Made by a program: the position numbers and the translations under genes. DNA of 64,000 nucleotides from Perlucidibaca aquatica (GTDB taxonomy: Bacteria; Pseudomonadota; Gammaproteobacteria; Pseudomonadales; Moraxellaceae), in assembly GCF_001676655.1 (NCBI RefSeq), contig NZ_LZDB01000002.1:1523344-1587343 (forward strand), given 5' to 3'. The notes below the pieces were generated by a model. It did no database searches and had not been told where the DNA came from. It saw only the letters and a program-made list of their open reading frames with translations. Shown in pieces: positions 28,608 to 37,600 of this stretch; position 1 is the first letter of the stretch, and each line of letters begins with the position of its first letter.

Positions 28608-29408
28608 TCAGGCCGCAGGCCGTTTTTCTTTCTGATAAAGGAACTCCAGCACGCTAGAACGCAACTGGTGGTAAGCCGGATTTTCCGCCAACGCGAGGCG
28701 CTCACGCGGGCGCGGCAGATCTACCGTTAGGATGTCGCCGATGACCGCTGCCGGGCCGTTACTGAGCATGACGATACGATCAGACAGCAGCACGGCTTCA
28801 TCGACATCGTGAGTCACCATAACGACCGTAGACTGTGTCTTGGCCACAATAGCCAGCAGCTCATCCTGCAGGTGGGCGCGGGTCAGTGCGTCGAGGGCAC
28901 CAAACGGCTCATCCATGAGTAGCACACGAGGTTCCATGGCCAACGCCCGCGCAATGCCCACGCGCTGTTTCATGCCTCCGGAGATTTCATTCGGACGCTT
29001 CTGTGCCGCATGGCTTAGGCCCACTAAGGCCAGCGCCGCATCGGTACGCGCTTTCAATTGCGCTTTGCTCTCGCTCGCAGAAAAAACACGCTCAACGGCG
29101 AGGTAGACGTTGGCGTAGCAGGTTAGCCAGGGCAATAACGAGTGATTTTGAAATACCACACCGCGATCCGGGCCAGGGCCTGCAATTTCGCGGCCTGCAC
29201 AAATTAAATGGCCGGTGCTGGGCAGCGTTAGGCCAGCAATCAAATTCAGTAGCGTTGATTTGCCACACCCTGAATGTCCGATCAAGGTGATGAACTCGCC
29301 CTGCTCAATGGTCAGGTTAATGTTTTTCAGGGCGGTGAAACTGCCTTTGGCCGTTTCAAAGGTCATGCCCACATCGGAGATTTCAACGAATTTTTTCGAC
29401 AAGCTCAT
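28608..29408 (-). CDS. nrtD: Nitrate ABC transporter ATP-binding protein
   Basis: The ATPase of the nitrate importer (NasD/NrtD/SsuB/TauB family), 266 residues from ATG 29408. Walker A is GHSGCGKST, the signature motif is EISGGMKQR, Walker B is VLLMDEPFGALD, and the H-loop is VMVTHDVDEA. No C-terminal solute-binding fusion (as in cyanobacterial NrtC) is present, so this is a simple ABC ATPase. It lies 14 bases after nrtB. Confidence 0.93.
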   Translation of the reverse strand: MSLSKKFVEISDVGMTFETAKGSFTALKNINLTIEQGEFITLIGHSGCGKSTLLNLIAGLTLPSTGHLICAGREIAGPGPDRGVVFQNHSLLPWLTCYANVYLAVERVFSASESKAQLKARTDAALALVGLSHAAQKRPNEISGGMKQRVGIARALAMEPRVLLMDEPFGALDALTRAHLQDELLAIVAKTQSTVVMVTHDVDEAVLLSDRIVMLSNGPAAVIGDILTVDLPRPRERLALAENPAYHQLRSSVLEFLYQKEKRPAA

Positions 29409-29422
29409 GGCTATTCTCCGGC

Positions 29423-30253
29423 TCAGTATTCGAAACGACGGGCCAACAACACCAGCGTCTGTTCCAACAGCAGACCAATTAGGCCGACCACAAAAATCGC
29501 GATCAGAATGTGTGCCACGTTTAAGTTGTTCCACTCATCCCACACCCAGAAGCCCAGCCCGGTGCCACCGGTGAGCATTTCAGCAGCGACAATCACCAGC
29601 CACGCCACACCAATAGCGAGTCGAACACCCGTCAGCAGGTAAGGCAGTACGGCAGGAAAGAGAATGGTGGTGAGTACCTTCCACTCACTGAGGTTGAGCA
29701 CGCGCGCCACATTGAGGTAGTCCTGCGGCACCTGGCGCACACCGGCAGCGGTATTGAGAATCATCGGCCAGATACTGGAGATGAAAATGACCCAGATCGA
29801 CGCCGGCTCAGCCTTCTGAAAGACGAGCAAGCCAATGGGTAGCCAGGCCAATGGCGATACCGGCCTTAACAGCCCCATGATGGGCGACAGCATGCCGGAG
29901 ATAAACGCCGATCGGCCCACAATAAAGCCCAAGGGAATGCCCACCACAGCGGCCATGCCGAAACCCAGACCCACACGGGCCAGCGAGTGCAGCACGTTCC
30001 AGCCAATGCCCATGTCGTTCGGGCCGTTTTCATAGAAGGGGTCCGCAAAAAGTGTGAGTGCCGCATCCCACGTTGCTCCGGGGCCCGGCAGGTCACTGCG
30101 AAAGCCTGCCAGCATTTGCCAGGCCAGGAGGAACAGTAAGACGCCCAACAGAGGCGGCAAAACCTGCATGGCGTGAGCCTGCAATTTACGCCGGCGCATG
30201 CGGATGGATTCAGCGGCGATATTGGCCGGCAGTGCCGCAGAAAATTTCAACAT
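29423..30253 (-). CDS. nrtB: Nitrate ABC transporter permease
   Basis: The inner-membrane permease of the nitrate importer, 276 residues with about six membrane helices. The BPD_transp/EAA-type loop appears in ILNTAAGVRQVPQDYLNVARVL, split by the helix turn as usual for the SsuC/NrtB family. ATG 30253 is preceded by GGGAGAG, a good ribosome site. It follows nrtA after 70 bases that contain a strong hairpin, and precedes nrtD by 14 bases. Confidence 0.93.
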   Translation of the reverse strand: MLKFSAALPANIAAESIRMRRRKLQAHAMQVLPPLLGVLLFLLAWQMLAGFRSDLPGPGATWDAALTLFADPFYENGPNDMGIGWNVLHSLARVGLGFGMAAVVGIPLGFIVGRSAFISGMLSPIMGLLRPVSPLAWLPIGLLVFQKAEPASIWVIFISSIWPMILNTAAGVRQVPQDYLNVARVLNLSEWKVLTTILFPAVLPYLLTGVRLAIGVAWLVIVAAEMLTGGTGLGFWVWDEWNNLNVAHILIAIFVVGLIGLLLEQTLVLLARRFEY

Positions 30254-30265
30254 AAATCTCTCCCA

Positions 30266-30287
30266 GCGAGGGCGCAAACGCCCTCGC
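30266..30287 (-). promoter_or_regulatory. Perfect hairpin between nrtA and nrtB
   Basis: Arms GCGAGGGCG/CGCCCTCGC (nine GC-rich pairs) close a four-base loop. No U-tract follows, so full termination is unlikely. Such hairpins after binding-protein genes often protect the upstream mRNA and raise binding protein over permease output; that role is an inference. Confidence 0.6.
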
Positions 30288-30323
30288 AGATAACGGTTCC
30301 ACTTCGTTATTAAGTCGTTCGCT

Positions 30324-31595
30324 TTAGGCGCGAATAGCGAAGCTCGCGGCATAGGCTTTAGGATCTTTGCCATCCCAAACCTTGCCATCAATTAACTTGC
30401 TGCTACGCATCACCTGCTTAGGTACAGGCACCCGCGCCATGGCGGCCGCTTGCTTGTACAAATCGATTTGGTTGATCTGCTTAGCGACACCGAGGTAATC
30501 CGGATCAGTGCTGAGCAGGCCCCACCGTTTGTGCTGAGTCAGGAACCACATGCCATCGGACAGGTAGGGGAAATTGGTTTGGCCTTCGCGGAAGAACGCC
30601 ATGCTGTGTTTGTCCTGCCACTTGCGGCCAATGCCGTCGTCGTACTGACCCAGGAATCGACCGGCAATGACTGCTTCAGGGGCATTCACATACGACTTAT
30701 CCGAGATCAATTTGGCCACCAACGGGCGATTTTTCGGGTTGTCGATCCAACGCGATGCATCCAGCACCGCTGCGATCAGCGCGCGTGCCGTGTTGGGGTT
30801 CTCTTTCACCCACGCCGCGGTTGCGCCCAACACTTTCTCGGGGTGATCAGCCCAAACATCCTGCGAGGTGGCCACGCTAAAGCCAATGTTGTCGGCAATG
30901 GCACGGGCATTCCAAGGCTCACCCACGCAATAACCGTCCATGTTACCGACCCGCATATTGGCAACCATCTGGGGCGGCGGCACCACGATATTCTTCACAT
31001 CCTTGATCGGGTTCACACCCTGAGACGCCAGCCAATAATTCAGCCACATGGCATGCGTACCGGTGGGGAAGGTGTTGGCAAACGTGTACTCACGCGGGTT
31101 GGCTTTAATGTGTTTGGCCAGCGATGGGCCATCCTTCACGCCTTGATCTAACAACTGACGGGATAGCGTGATGCCCTGGCCGTTATTGTTCAGACCCATG
31201 AGCACGGCCATATCATTTTTGATGCCGCCAATGCCCAGCTGCACGCCGTAAATCAAGCCATAGAGTACATGCGAGGCATCCAGCTCGCCGTTGACCAGCT
31301 TGTCACGCACACCGGCCCAGCTTGCTTCTTTACTTGGGATAATCTCGATGCCGTACTTCTTATCAAAACCCATTGCTGCCGCCACCACGATGGAGGCGCA
31401 ATCGGTGAGAGGAATGAAGCCCACTTTCACCTGTGTTTTTTCTGGCTTGTCGCTACCGGCAGCCCACGCCCCACTCGATACCGTCATACCCACGCCTCCC
31501 GCCAGGGTTGCAGCGCTAAAAAAAGCACTATTTTTGATAAAGTCGCGGCGATTGCTGACTAAGGTCTCGGCGACTGATTTGCTGTCTTCACTCAT
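30324..31595 (-). CDS. nrtA: Nitrate ABC transporter substrate-binding protein
   Basis: The periplasmic nitrate-binding protein (NrtA/NasF family), 423 residues from ATG 31595, with GGAG upstream. It has a twin-arginine signal: NRRDFIKNSAFF followed by a hydrophobic stretch and GAWAAG. The mature part starts with KVGFIPLTDCASIVVA, typical of the nitrate/taurine-binding family, and contains GTHAMWLNYWL and GNMDGYCVGEPWN near the ligand pocket. It is first in nrtA-nrtB-nrtD-porin, under the leader at 31631-31793. Sequence alone does not separate it from the related cytoplasmic sensor NasS, but the Tat signal supports export. Confidence 0.92.
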   Translation of the reverse strand: MSEDSKSVAETLVSNRRDFIKNSAFFSAATLAGGVGMTVSSGAWAAGSDKPEKTQVKVGFIPLTDCASIVVAAAMGFDKKYGIEIIPSKEASWAGVRDKLVNGELDASHVLYGLIYGVQLGIGGIKNDMAVLMGLNNNGQGITLSRQLLDQGVKDGPSLAKHIKANPREYTFANTFPTGTHAMWLNYWLASQGVNPIKDVKNIVVPPPQMVANMRVGNMDGYCVGEPWNARAIADNIGFSVATSQDVWADHPEKVLGATAAWVKENPNTARALIAAVLDASRWIDNPKNRPLVAKLISDKSYVNAPEAVIAGRFLGQYDDGIGRKWQDKHSMAFFREGQTNFPYLSDGMWFLTQHKRWGLLSTDPDYLGVAKQINQIDLYKQAAAMARVPVPKQVMRSSKLIDGKVWDGKDPKAYAASFAIRA

Positions 31596-31630
31596 GTCCG
31601 TACTCCGCCTGTGGGCCATTTCTTCAATTC

Positions 31631-31667
31631 AAAAAAAAACGCCCGCACCGCTTTCGCGATACGGACG
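31631..31667 (-). terminator. Intrinsic terminator in the nrtA leader
   Basis: On the minus strand a 12-pair stem (arms at 31656-31667 and 31640-31651, with some G-U pairs) is closed by a GAAA tetraloop and followed by nine consecutive U (31639-31631). It lies 36 bases before the nrtA ATG and would stop transcription unless disrupted. Its 5' arm contains GTCCG, which the upstream hairpin also uses. Confidence 0.85.
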
Positions 31668-31677
31668 CCGTTGTCCG
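31662..31677 (-). promoter_or_regulatory. ANTAR-type antiterminator hairpin (P2) in the nrtA leader
   Basis: Stem CGGAC/GTCCG with hexaloop AACGGC. The loop has A at position 1 and G at position 4, the signature recognised by ANTAR proteins such as NasR, EutV and AmiR. Its 3' arm (31662-31666) is part of the terminator stem, so binding here would prevent termination. The regulator encoded just upstream (31816-32400) has an ANTAR domain. Confidence 0.75.
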
Positions 31678-31679
31678 AA

Positions 31680-31743
31680 ATGTCACTCGTTACCGAGTCA
31701 CATCAGTCAAATTGTGACGACAACGCGAGGGAACCCGTTGTCG
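31680..31743 (-). promoter_or_regulatory. Two further hairpins in the nrtA leader
   Basis: Upstream of the P2 hairpin, 31718-31743 forms a stem of eight pairs (CGACAACG/CGTTGTCG), and 31680-31703 forms a nine-pair stem with one G-G mismatch and a GUAA loop. The second is two bases from P2, where ANTAR leaders normally have P1, but its loop does not fit the A1/G4 hexaloop pattern. They may shape the leader or be a divergent P1. Confidence 0.55.
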
Positions 31744-31777
31744 CTTGTACAGGCTTGAACTGCACATCTGAGTTAAA

Positions 31778-31793
31778 GCAGAAACTGTGCCAA
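31778..31793 (-). promoter_or_regulatory. Sigma-54 promoter of nrtABD-porin
   Basis: On the minus strand TTGGCAC is followed after five bases by CTGCT, keeping GG and GC at the -24/-12 spacing. The predicted start is near 31766, upstream of every leader hairpin. It lies in the gap after nasT; enhancer sites would fall inside nasT, and I could not identify a good NtrC box there. Confidence 0.7.
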
Positions 31794-31815
31794 CTCTACA
31801 AAAAATGGCTTAGTG

Positions 31816-32400
31816 CTATCCCGGGCTGATGTCGCCGGCCTTCGCCAAGAGCAGCCGAGCCACATGCCCTAAGCTCTCACCGCGCTCCATCGCTTTTTGC
31901 CGCAATGCTTCGAAAGCCGCCTGGGAGCTGCATTTTCGGCTATCGCTCAGCCAATCTTTGGCTCGCTCAATATCCCGCCGATCACTCAATGCCTGACGCA
32001 AGCTGTCAACCTCGTCACGCAAGGTGCGCTCGCGCGACACCAGTACATCTAAGACCGGCAGCAAGGCTGCCAAATGCACCACATCACTACCAAAACCCGT
32101 GTAAACCGCGAACCCCGCACGACTAACGCGCTGCGATAGGCCTTGATCTAAGCCTTGGCCTAATAACAACAAGGGGGTGTCGAGCCCGAACGGGGCATAG
32201 CAAAGCTGCTCCACACTGTCGCGTAAGGGGTCGGTGTAGTCGACAAGCACCACATTGGGGCGCATGGCCGTCACCAATGCTTCGAGATGCATCAGGCGCG
32301 ACGCGGGCAAGGTTTCCACCGCGTGCCCAGCGTCCAGCAGCAAGCGCCCGAGCGAATCGGAGCGAGTACCAGGCTCACCGAGTAAAAGCACACGCAACAT
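31816..32400 (-). CDS. nasT: NasT-like ANTAR-domain antitermination regulator
   Basis: A 194-residue regulator. The N-terminal part (about 1-120) is a receiver-like domain: the usual acidic pair is replaced by LLLGEPG, though an Asp remains in VVLVDYTDP, so it is probably a pseudo-receiver. A coiled linker leads to the C-terminal ANTAR domain (about 130-190; RRDIERAKDWL ... AFEALRQKAMERG). Such proteins bind hexaloop RNA hairpins and prevent termination. It lies directly upstream of nrtA in the same direction. The usual partner sensor NasS is not in this window. Confidence 0.88.
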   Translation of the reverse strand: MLRVLLLGEPGTRSDSLGRLLLDAGHAVETLPASRLMHLEALVTAMRPNVVLVDYTDPLRDSVEQLCYAPFGLDTPLLLLGQGLDQGLSQRVSRAGFAVYTGFGSDVVHLAALLPVLDVLVSRERTLRDEVDSLRQALSDRRDIERAKDWLSDSRKCSSQAAFEALRQKAMERGESLGHVARLLLAKAGDISPG

Positions 32401-32506
32401 CAGAAAAACCTTTGGCTATTTTGCCGAAGCTAAGCAATCGCTGTGCCATCGCTGTTTTACCTGCATTAGAATGACTGCATTCAGATCACTAGTTCGGACC
32501 CTTCAG

Positions 32507-33658
32507 ATGAACCGTATCCTCTCCACGACCTTCCTTGCTGTATTGCTAAGCAGTGGCTTTGCTAACGCCTTTGTTGTGCCCAACCCACCTGCACTGGAAA
32601 ACAAATCCTATGTGGTCATGGATGCTGACTCAGGTCGCGTATTGGCCGCCAGCAATGCCGACTTGCAACTTGAGCCGGCGTCACTCACCAAAATGATGAC
32701 CAGCTATATTGTTGAGCATTCATTGGTGAGCGGTCGTCTAAAAGAGTCGGACCCTGTGTTGGTCAGCGAGCATGCGTGGTGTCGCGGCACCAGTGCCGAG
32801 TCTTGCATGTACCTGCCACTGAACGGCTCCGCCTCCGTCATCGACATGCTTCGTGGCGTCATTATTCAGTCCGGCAACGATGCCTCGAAAGCTTTGGCAG
32901 AGCATATTGGAGGCTCAGAGCCTGCGTTCGCTGAAATCATGAATGCGGAAGCTAAGCGCCTGGGCATGAAAAACACTCACTTCATGAATGCCACTGGCCT
33001 GCCTGATCCCGCCCACCTCAGCACCGCGCGTGACATGGCGATTTTGGCTCAGGCCATCATTCGCGATAACCCCAAGTACTACCCGATCTACGCGGAAAAA
33101 GAATTCACCTACAACAACATCAAGCAGGGCAACCGTAACGCCTTGCTCTACACCGACCCCACGGTGGACGGTCTGAAAACGGGTCACACAGAGAATGCCG
33201 GCTTCTGCTTAGTGGCCTCTAGCAAACGCGGCAGTATGCGGTTGATCTCAGTGGTCATGGGCACCAACAGCATGCAAGACCGCGCTGATCAAACCCGCGC
33301 GCTGTTTAACTGGGGCTTTAGCAGCTTTGAGACCATTAAGCCGCTGGCGGCAGGCAAAGTGCTGGGCGACGCGCAGGTGTGGTTTGGTCGTGAAGACCTC
33401 GTCAAAGCCGGTCTGGATCGTGACCTGTCCATCACCCTGCCCCGTGGCCAGAAAGACAAAGTCCAAGCTGTTACTCGCTTGATGCCTGATCTGGAAGCCC
33501 CCATTGCCAAGGGTCAGAAAGTCGGCGAAGTCGTGGTGACGCTGGATGGCAAAACCATCGCCACACAAAATGTAGTCGCCATGGAAGCCGTGGAAGAAAC
33601 CAACTTCGTGGTTCGCCTGTGGCACCACCTGAAGCGCTTCCTGAGCAACTTGTTCTAA
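32507..33658 (+). CDS. dacC: D-alanyl-D-alanine carboxypeptidase (PBP5/6 family)
   Basis: Trims the terminal D-Ala of peptidoglycan stem peptides. The 383-residue protein starts at ATG 32507 with signal peptide MNRILSTTFLAVLLSSGFANA. The active-site motifs are S-L-T-K (Ser59, Lys62), S-G-N (IIQSGND) and K-T-G (GLKTGHTENAG). The C-terminus has the PBP5 beta domain and an amphipathic membrane anchor (VVRLWHHLKRFLSNLF). An in-frame ATG at 32471 would spoil the signal peptide. dacA/dacC-ybeD-lipB order is conserved. Confidence 0.96.
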   Translation: MNRILSTTFLAVLLSSGFANAFVVPNPPALENKSYVVMDADSGRVLAASNADLQLEPASLTKMMTSYIVEHSLVSGRLKESDPVLVSEHAWCRGTSAESCMYLPLNGSASVIDMLRGVIIQSGNDASKALAEHIGGSEPAFAEIMNAEAKRLGMKNTHFMNATGLPDPAHLSTARDMAILAQAIIRDNPKYYPIYAEKEFTYNNIKQGNRNALLYTDPTVDGLKTGHTENAGFCLVASSKRGSMRLISVVMGTNSMQDRADQTRALFNWGFSSFETIKPLAAGKVLGDAQVWFGREDLVKAGLDRDLSITLPRGQKDKVQAVTRLMPDLEAPIAKGQKVGEVVVTLDGKTIATQNVVAMEAVEETNFVVRLWHHLKRFLSNLF

Positions 33659-33672
33659 ACGAGAGATTCGCT

Positions 33673-33957
33673 ATGGAACGCAAACCAACTGACATTTTGC
33701 ATGAGGAACTCTGGCAGTTCCCCATGGACTATCCGCTCAAGGTCATGGGGGAAACCCGTTTCCCGATGGCGCAAATAGTCGCCGACATCATTTGTCGCCA
33801 TGTGCCTGATTTTGACCCGGCCAGCCTCGATATCGTGCCGTCATCCAAGGGCACCTATGTGTCCGTACGGGCGCTATTCCGAGTCGAGCGCAAGGAACAG
33901 ATCAACGGTCTCTACGCGGATCTCGCCGCCGAACCGATGATCAAGAAGGTGCTCTGA
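33673..33957 (+). CDS. ybeD: YbeD-like DUF493 protein
   Basis: A 94-residue DUF493 protein with the family pattern: WQFPMDYPLKVMGE at the N-terminus, the central IVPSSKGTYVSV strand and a terminal LAAEPMIKKVL. The fold is ferredoxin-like (ACT-like), and the function is unknown, possibly regulatory for lipoate or cell-wall steps. ATG 33673 follows an AGAGA stretch. The stop shares a base with the lipB start (TGATG). Confidence 0.93.
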   Translation: MERKPTDILHEELWQFPMDYPLKVMGETRFPMAQIVADIICRHVPDFDPASLDIVPSSKGTYVSVRALFRVERKEQINGLYADLAAEPMIKKVL

Positions 33958-34604
33958 TGCGCGCGGTCTTGCACACGAGCTGGCTAGGGCGGCGAGATTA
34001 CGAGCCCACCTGGCAGGCCATGCAAGACCTCACGCAAACGCGAGATCAAAGCAGCCCAGACCAACTGTGGCTGCTCGACCATCCGCCGGTTTACACCCAA
34101 GGTCAGGCAGGCAAGCCCGAGCACTTGTTGCTCACGGGCGATATTCCAGTGGTGCAATCTGATCGCGGCGGGCAAGTCACCTACCACGGTCCGGGGCAGC
34201 TCGTGGGCTACCTCTTAGTGGATATCGACCGGCTAGGCATCAGTACTCGGCACTTTGTCGAGGCCGTTGAAGATGGCCTAACAGCGGCTGTACGCAGCTT
34301 TGGCATCGCGGCAGTCGCCGATCGCTCGGCGCATGGGGTCTACGTTGACGGTCGCAAAATTGCCTCGATAGGCATGCGCATTCGACGCGGCTGTAGCTAT
34401 CACGGCTTTTCAATCAATGTGGACATGGACCTCAGCCCTTTTCGTGGCATCAATCCCTGCGGCTATGCGGGACTGAGCATGTGCCAATTACGCGACTTTG
34501 TGCCGGCTCACGCGTCTCTGATGGCGCAGGCGCGTGCTGCCGCCGTGGGTGGGCTTCAGCAATACCTCCCACAACTCGACTTTCGTCTAAGCCCCACGGG
34601 CTAG
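33957..34604 (+). CDS. lipB: Octanoyl-ACP:protein octanoyltransferase
   Basis: LipB moves octanoyl groups from ACP to lipoyl domains, the first step of lipoate synthesis. The 215-residue protein has the family motif DRGGQVTYHGPGQLVGY, Lys134 in GRKIASIG and Cys168 in INPCGYAGLSM, matching E. coli Lys135 and Cys169. lipA, which usually follows, is about 13 kb downstream at 47725. Confidence 0.97.
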   Translation: MRAVLHTSWLGRRDYEPTWQAMQDLTQTRDQSSPDQLWLLDHPPVYTQGQAGKPEHLLLTGDIPVVQSDRGGQVTYHGPGQLVGYLLVDIDRLGISTRHFVEAVEDGLTAAVRSFGIAAVADRSAHGVYVDGRKIASIGMRIRRGCSYHGFSINVDMDLSPFRGINPCGYAGLSMCQLRDFVPAHASLMAQARAAAVGGLQQYLPQLDFRLSPTG

Positions 34605-34671
34605 ACGCTCGCGCAGCCTTACACCATAGTCGCAGAGAATCTATTCAACGGCCGTCGCTGGGGAGTTAGGC

Positions 34672-37600
34672 ATGCCACATTGGCTGCTGCCGCTTATTTC
34701 GCTGCTGTATATCAGCCTGCTGTTTGCTATCGCTTATTGGGGTGATGAACGTAGCCATAGCCTATCCTCTTCCCACAAAAACCTGCTCTACAGCCTTACT
34801 TTGGCCGTGTATTGCACTTCGTGGACGTTTTATGGTGCCGTGGGCGCTACCGTCACTGGCGGGTGGGCCTACCTACCCATTTACTTAGGGCCATTGCTGT
34901 TTATTGTCTTTGGTCGCTCCCTGCTCGAGCGCATGGTGCTCATCAGTAAGTCACGCTCCATCACCAGCATTGCCGACTTCATTGCGGCGCGTTACGGCAG
35001 AGCACAATTACTGGCAGCGATGGTCACTGTGGTCGCCATTATCGGCGCCCTCCCCTATATCGCCTTACAGCTGAAGGCCGTGGCCATGAGTGTGGATGTC
35101 CTTAGTGCAGGCGGTTTGGGCCAAGCCTTCCCTACGAACGACACGGCACTTTGGACCAGTCTTTTACTGGCCCTACTGGCCATGCTTTTTGGTACACGCC
35201 ACATTGACGCGACCGAGCACCACCACGGGCTTATGCTCGCGATTGCCTTTGAATCGCTGGTTAAACTGATCGCTTTACTGGCCGTTGCATGGCTTGCTTG
35301 GCGTGGCTTGCAAGCACTTCCGGCCGGCTGGCAAGCGGATGCTCGTCTCAATCAACTCCTGCGCCCCAGCAACCTCCCTACTGGCTTCATGGCACAGCTC
35401 TTACTCGCCTTCTTAGCCATGATGTGTTTACCCCGACAATTTCACGTCGCCGTCGTGGAGTGCCACGATGTTAGACAAGTGCGTCAAGCGCCACTCTGGT
35501 TTGGCCTCTATCTCCTGCTGATTACGCTTGCCGTACTGCCTATTGCCTGCATGGCGTTGTTAGATCCACGCTTGGCTGGCATACACCCAGATACCGCTGT
35601 GTTGGCCTTGCCGCTCATGCTTGGTGAAGAGGCGCTAGCGATGCTGGCGTTTATCGGTGGGTTTTCGGCAGCCGCCGGGATGGTAATTGTTGCCTCCGTG
35701 GCGTTATCTACGATGATTTGCAATGACCTCGTGGTGCCCTTGCTCCTGCGCTTTGGACGCTTTGGACGGCAGCCGATGCCACGCTTACTGTTATGGATTC
35801 GGCGCTGGGCTATTTTAACGTTGGCACTCCTCGGCTATGGCTACTACCGCCTGCTAGCCGAGTTTTCTCAACTCGCATCCGTGGGCTTGCTAGCCTTTTC
35901 CGCCGTGGCGCAATTTGCCCCCGCATTGATCGGGGGGCTATTTTGGCGAGGAGGCTCTCGGCAGGGCGTCATTGCAGGCCTCATCGCTGGTTTCGCCATC
36001 TGGCTATATACACTGATGTTACCGGCCTTGTTGCCCGCACTCGGCTTTGATAATGACTGGCTAACTCACGGTCTATTCGGTGTCGATTGGTTCAAGCCTT
36101 ACGCCCTGTTTGGCCTCACCGGTTGGGACACCCTGACGCACGGTGTTTTTTGGTCGCTGCTCATCAATATTTCGTTGTTCGTACTCGTTTCATTACGGTT
36201 CCGACCCAGCATTCGTGAGCAACTGGAGGCAGCCCCCTTTTTAGATCCCTACGCGGATGAGGCGGACAATCTGCACACGGCCGAATGGCATCGACTACCC
36301 CTCAGTGAACTTCACACCTTAGTTGCTCGCATTCTAGGCCAAGAGGCGACACAGCAAGCCTTTGAGCAATTTGCTCGTGGACGCATGCAGCACTTAGATT
36401 TGCGTCGGCCTGCCAGCCGGGGCTGGGTGCAGTTTTCAGAGCGACTCTTGGCAGGTGCGATGGGCACTTCATCGGCACGCACCTTATTGACCACTGCATT
36501 ACGCGGCTCCGGCCTAGAAATAGGCCAGGTCGTGGCATTACTTGACCAAAGCTCGCAATTACAACGCTTTAATCGTGGCGTGCTGAGCACCATGATGGAG
36601 CACATTGAGCAAGGCATCAGCGTGGTCGATGCTGAGATGAAGTTGGTGGCGTGGAATAGTCGCTATTTAGAGCTATTTGACTACCCTGAAGGCATGGTCT
36701 ACGCCGGCTGCCCAGTGGCTGATCTCATTCGCTACAACGCCCAACGCGGCGAATGTGGTCCTCGCGATATCAATGCGCATGTCGCGAAACGACTGGATCA
36801 TATGCGCAACGGCAGTGCTCATGTGGTCGAGCGTCGGCGTGCCGATGGCAAAGTCCTTGAACTTCGTGGCCAGCCCATCCCGGGCGGCGGCTTTGTTACC
36901 ACCTTCGCCGACATCACGCACTTTAAGCTCACCGAGAGCGCGCTTTCAGAGGCCAAAGCAGCACTGGAACTGAGGGTGGCTCAACGAACCGCAGAGCTGG
37001 AAGCCGCGTTGATAGCCCAGCAACAAGCTAAGCAGCAGGCCGAACACGCTAATCAGTCTAAAACTCACTTTCTAGCGGCTGCCAGCCATGACTTACTTCA
37101 GCCCATGAATGCGGCACGACTATTCTCATCCGCGCTCAGCCTGCATCCCGCCCTGAGTGGGGACGCCCAACAACTGGCCAAACAAGTGGATAGCTCTTTA
37201 CGCGGTGCCGAGGAGCTGCTCTCGGCATTGCTCGATATTTCACGGCTGGATGCAGGTGCACTCAATCCACATCAAGAACCCATTGCCCTTAGCGACCTTT
37301 TGCGCGAGTTGGCGGAGCAGGTGCGGCCTGTGGCCCAGCAACGCCACTTGCAATTGCGTCTTCATTTGCCGGAAGCGCCGGTTTGGGTGGTCAGCGACCG
37401 GCAATGGCTACGTCGTATCCTGCAAAACTTTATCAATAATGCCCTGCGCTACACCCGAGAAGGTGGTGTCTTGATTGGACTCCGTGCGCGTCAAATGAAT
37501 GGTCAATCGACTTGGCGTGTTGATGTATTGGATACAGGCCCGGGAATTCCTTTCGGCAAACAAGCGCATATATTTGAAGAGTTTCAACGCGGTGGAGAAG

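Noticed and set aside
34604..34672. lipA expected directly after lipB
   Set aside because: Only 67 bases lie before crbS; lipA is found at 47725 instead.
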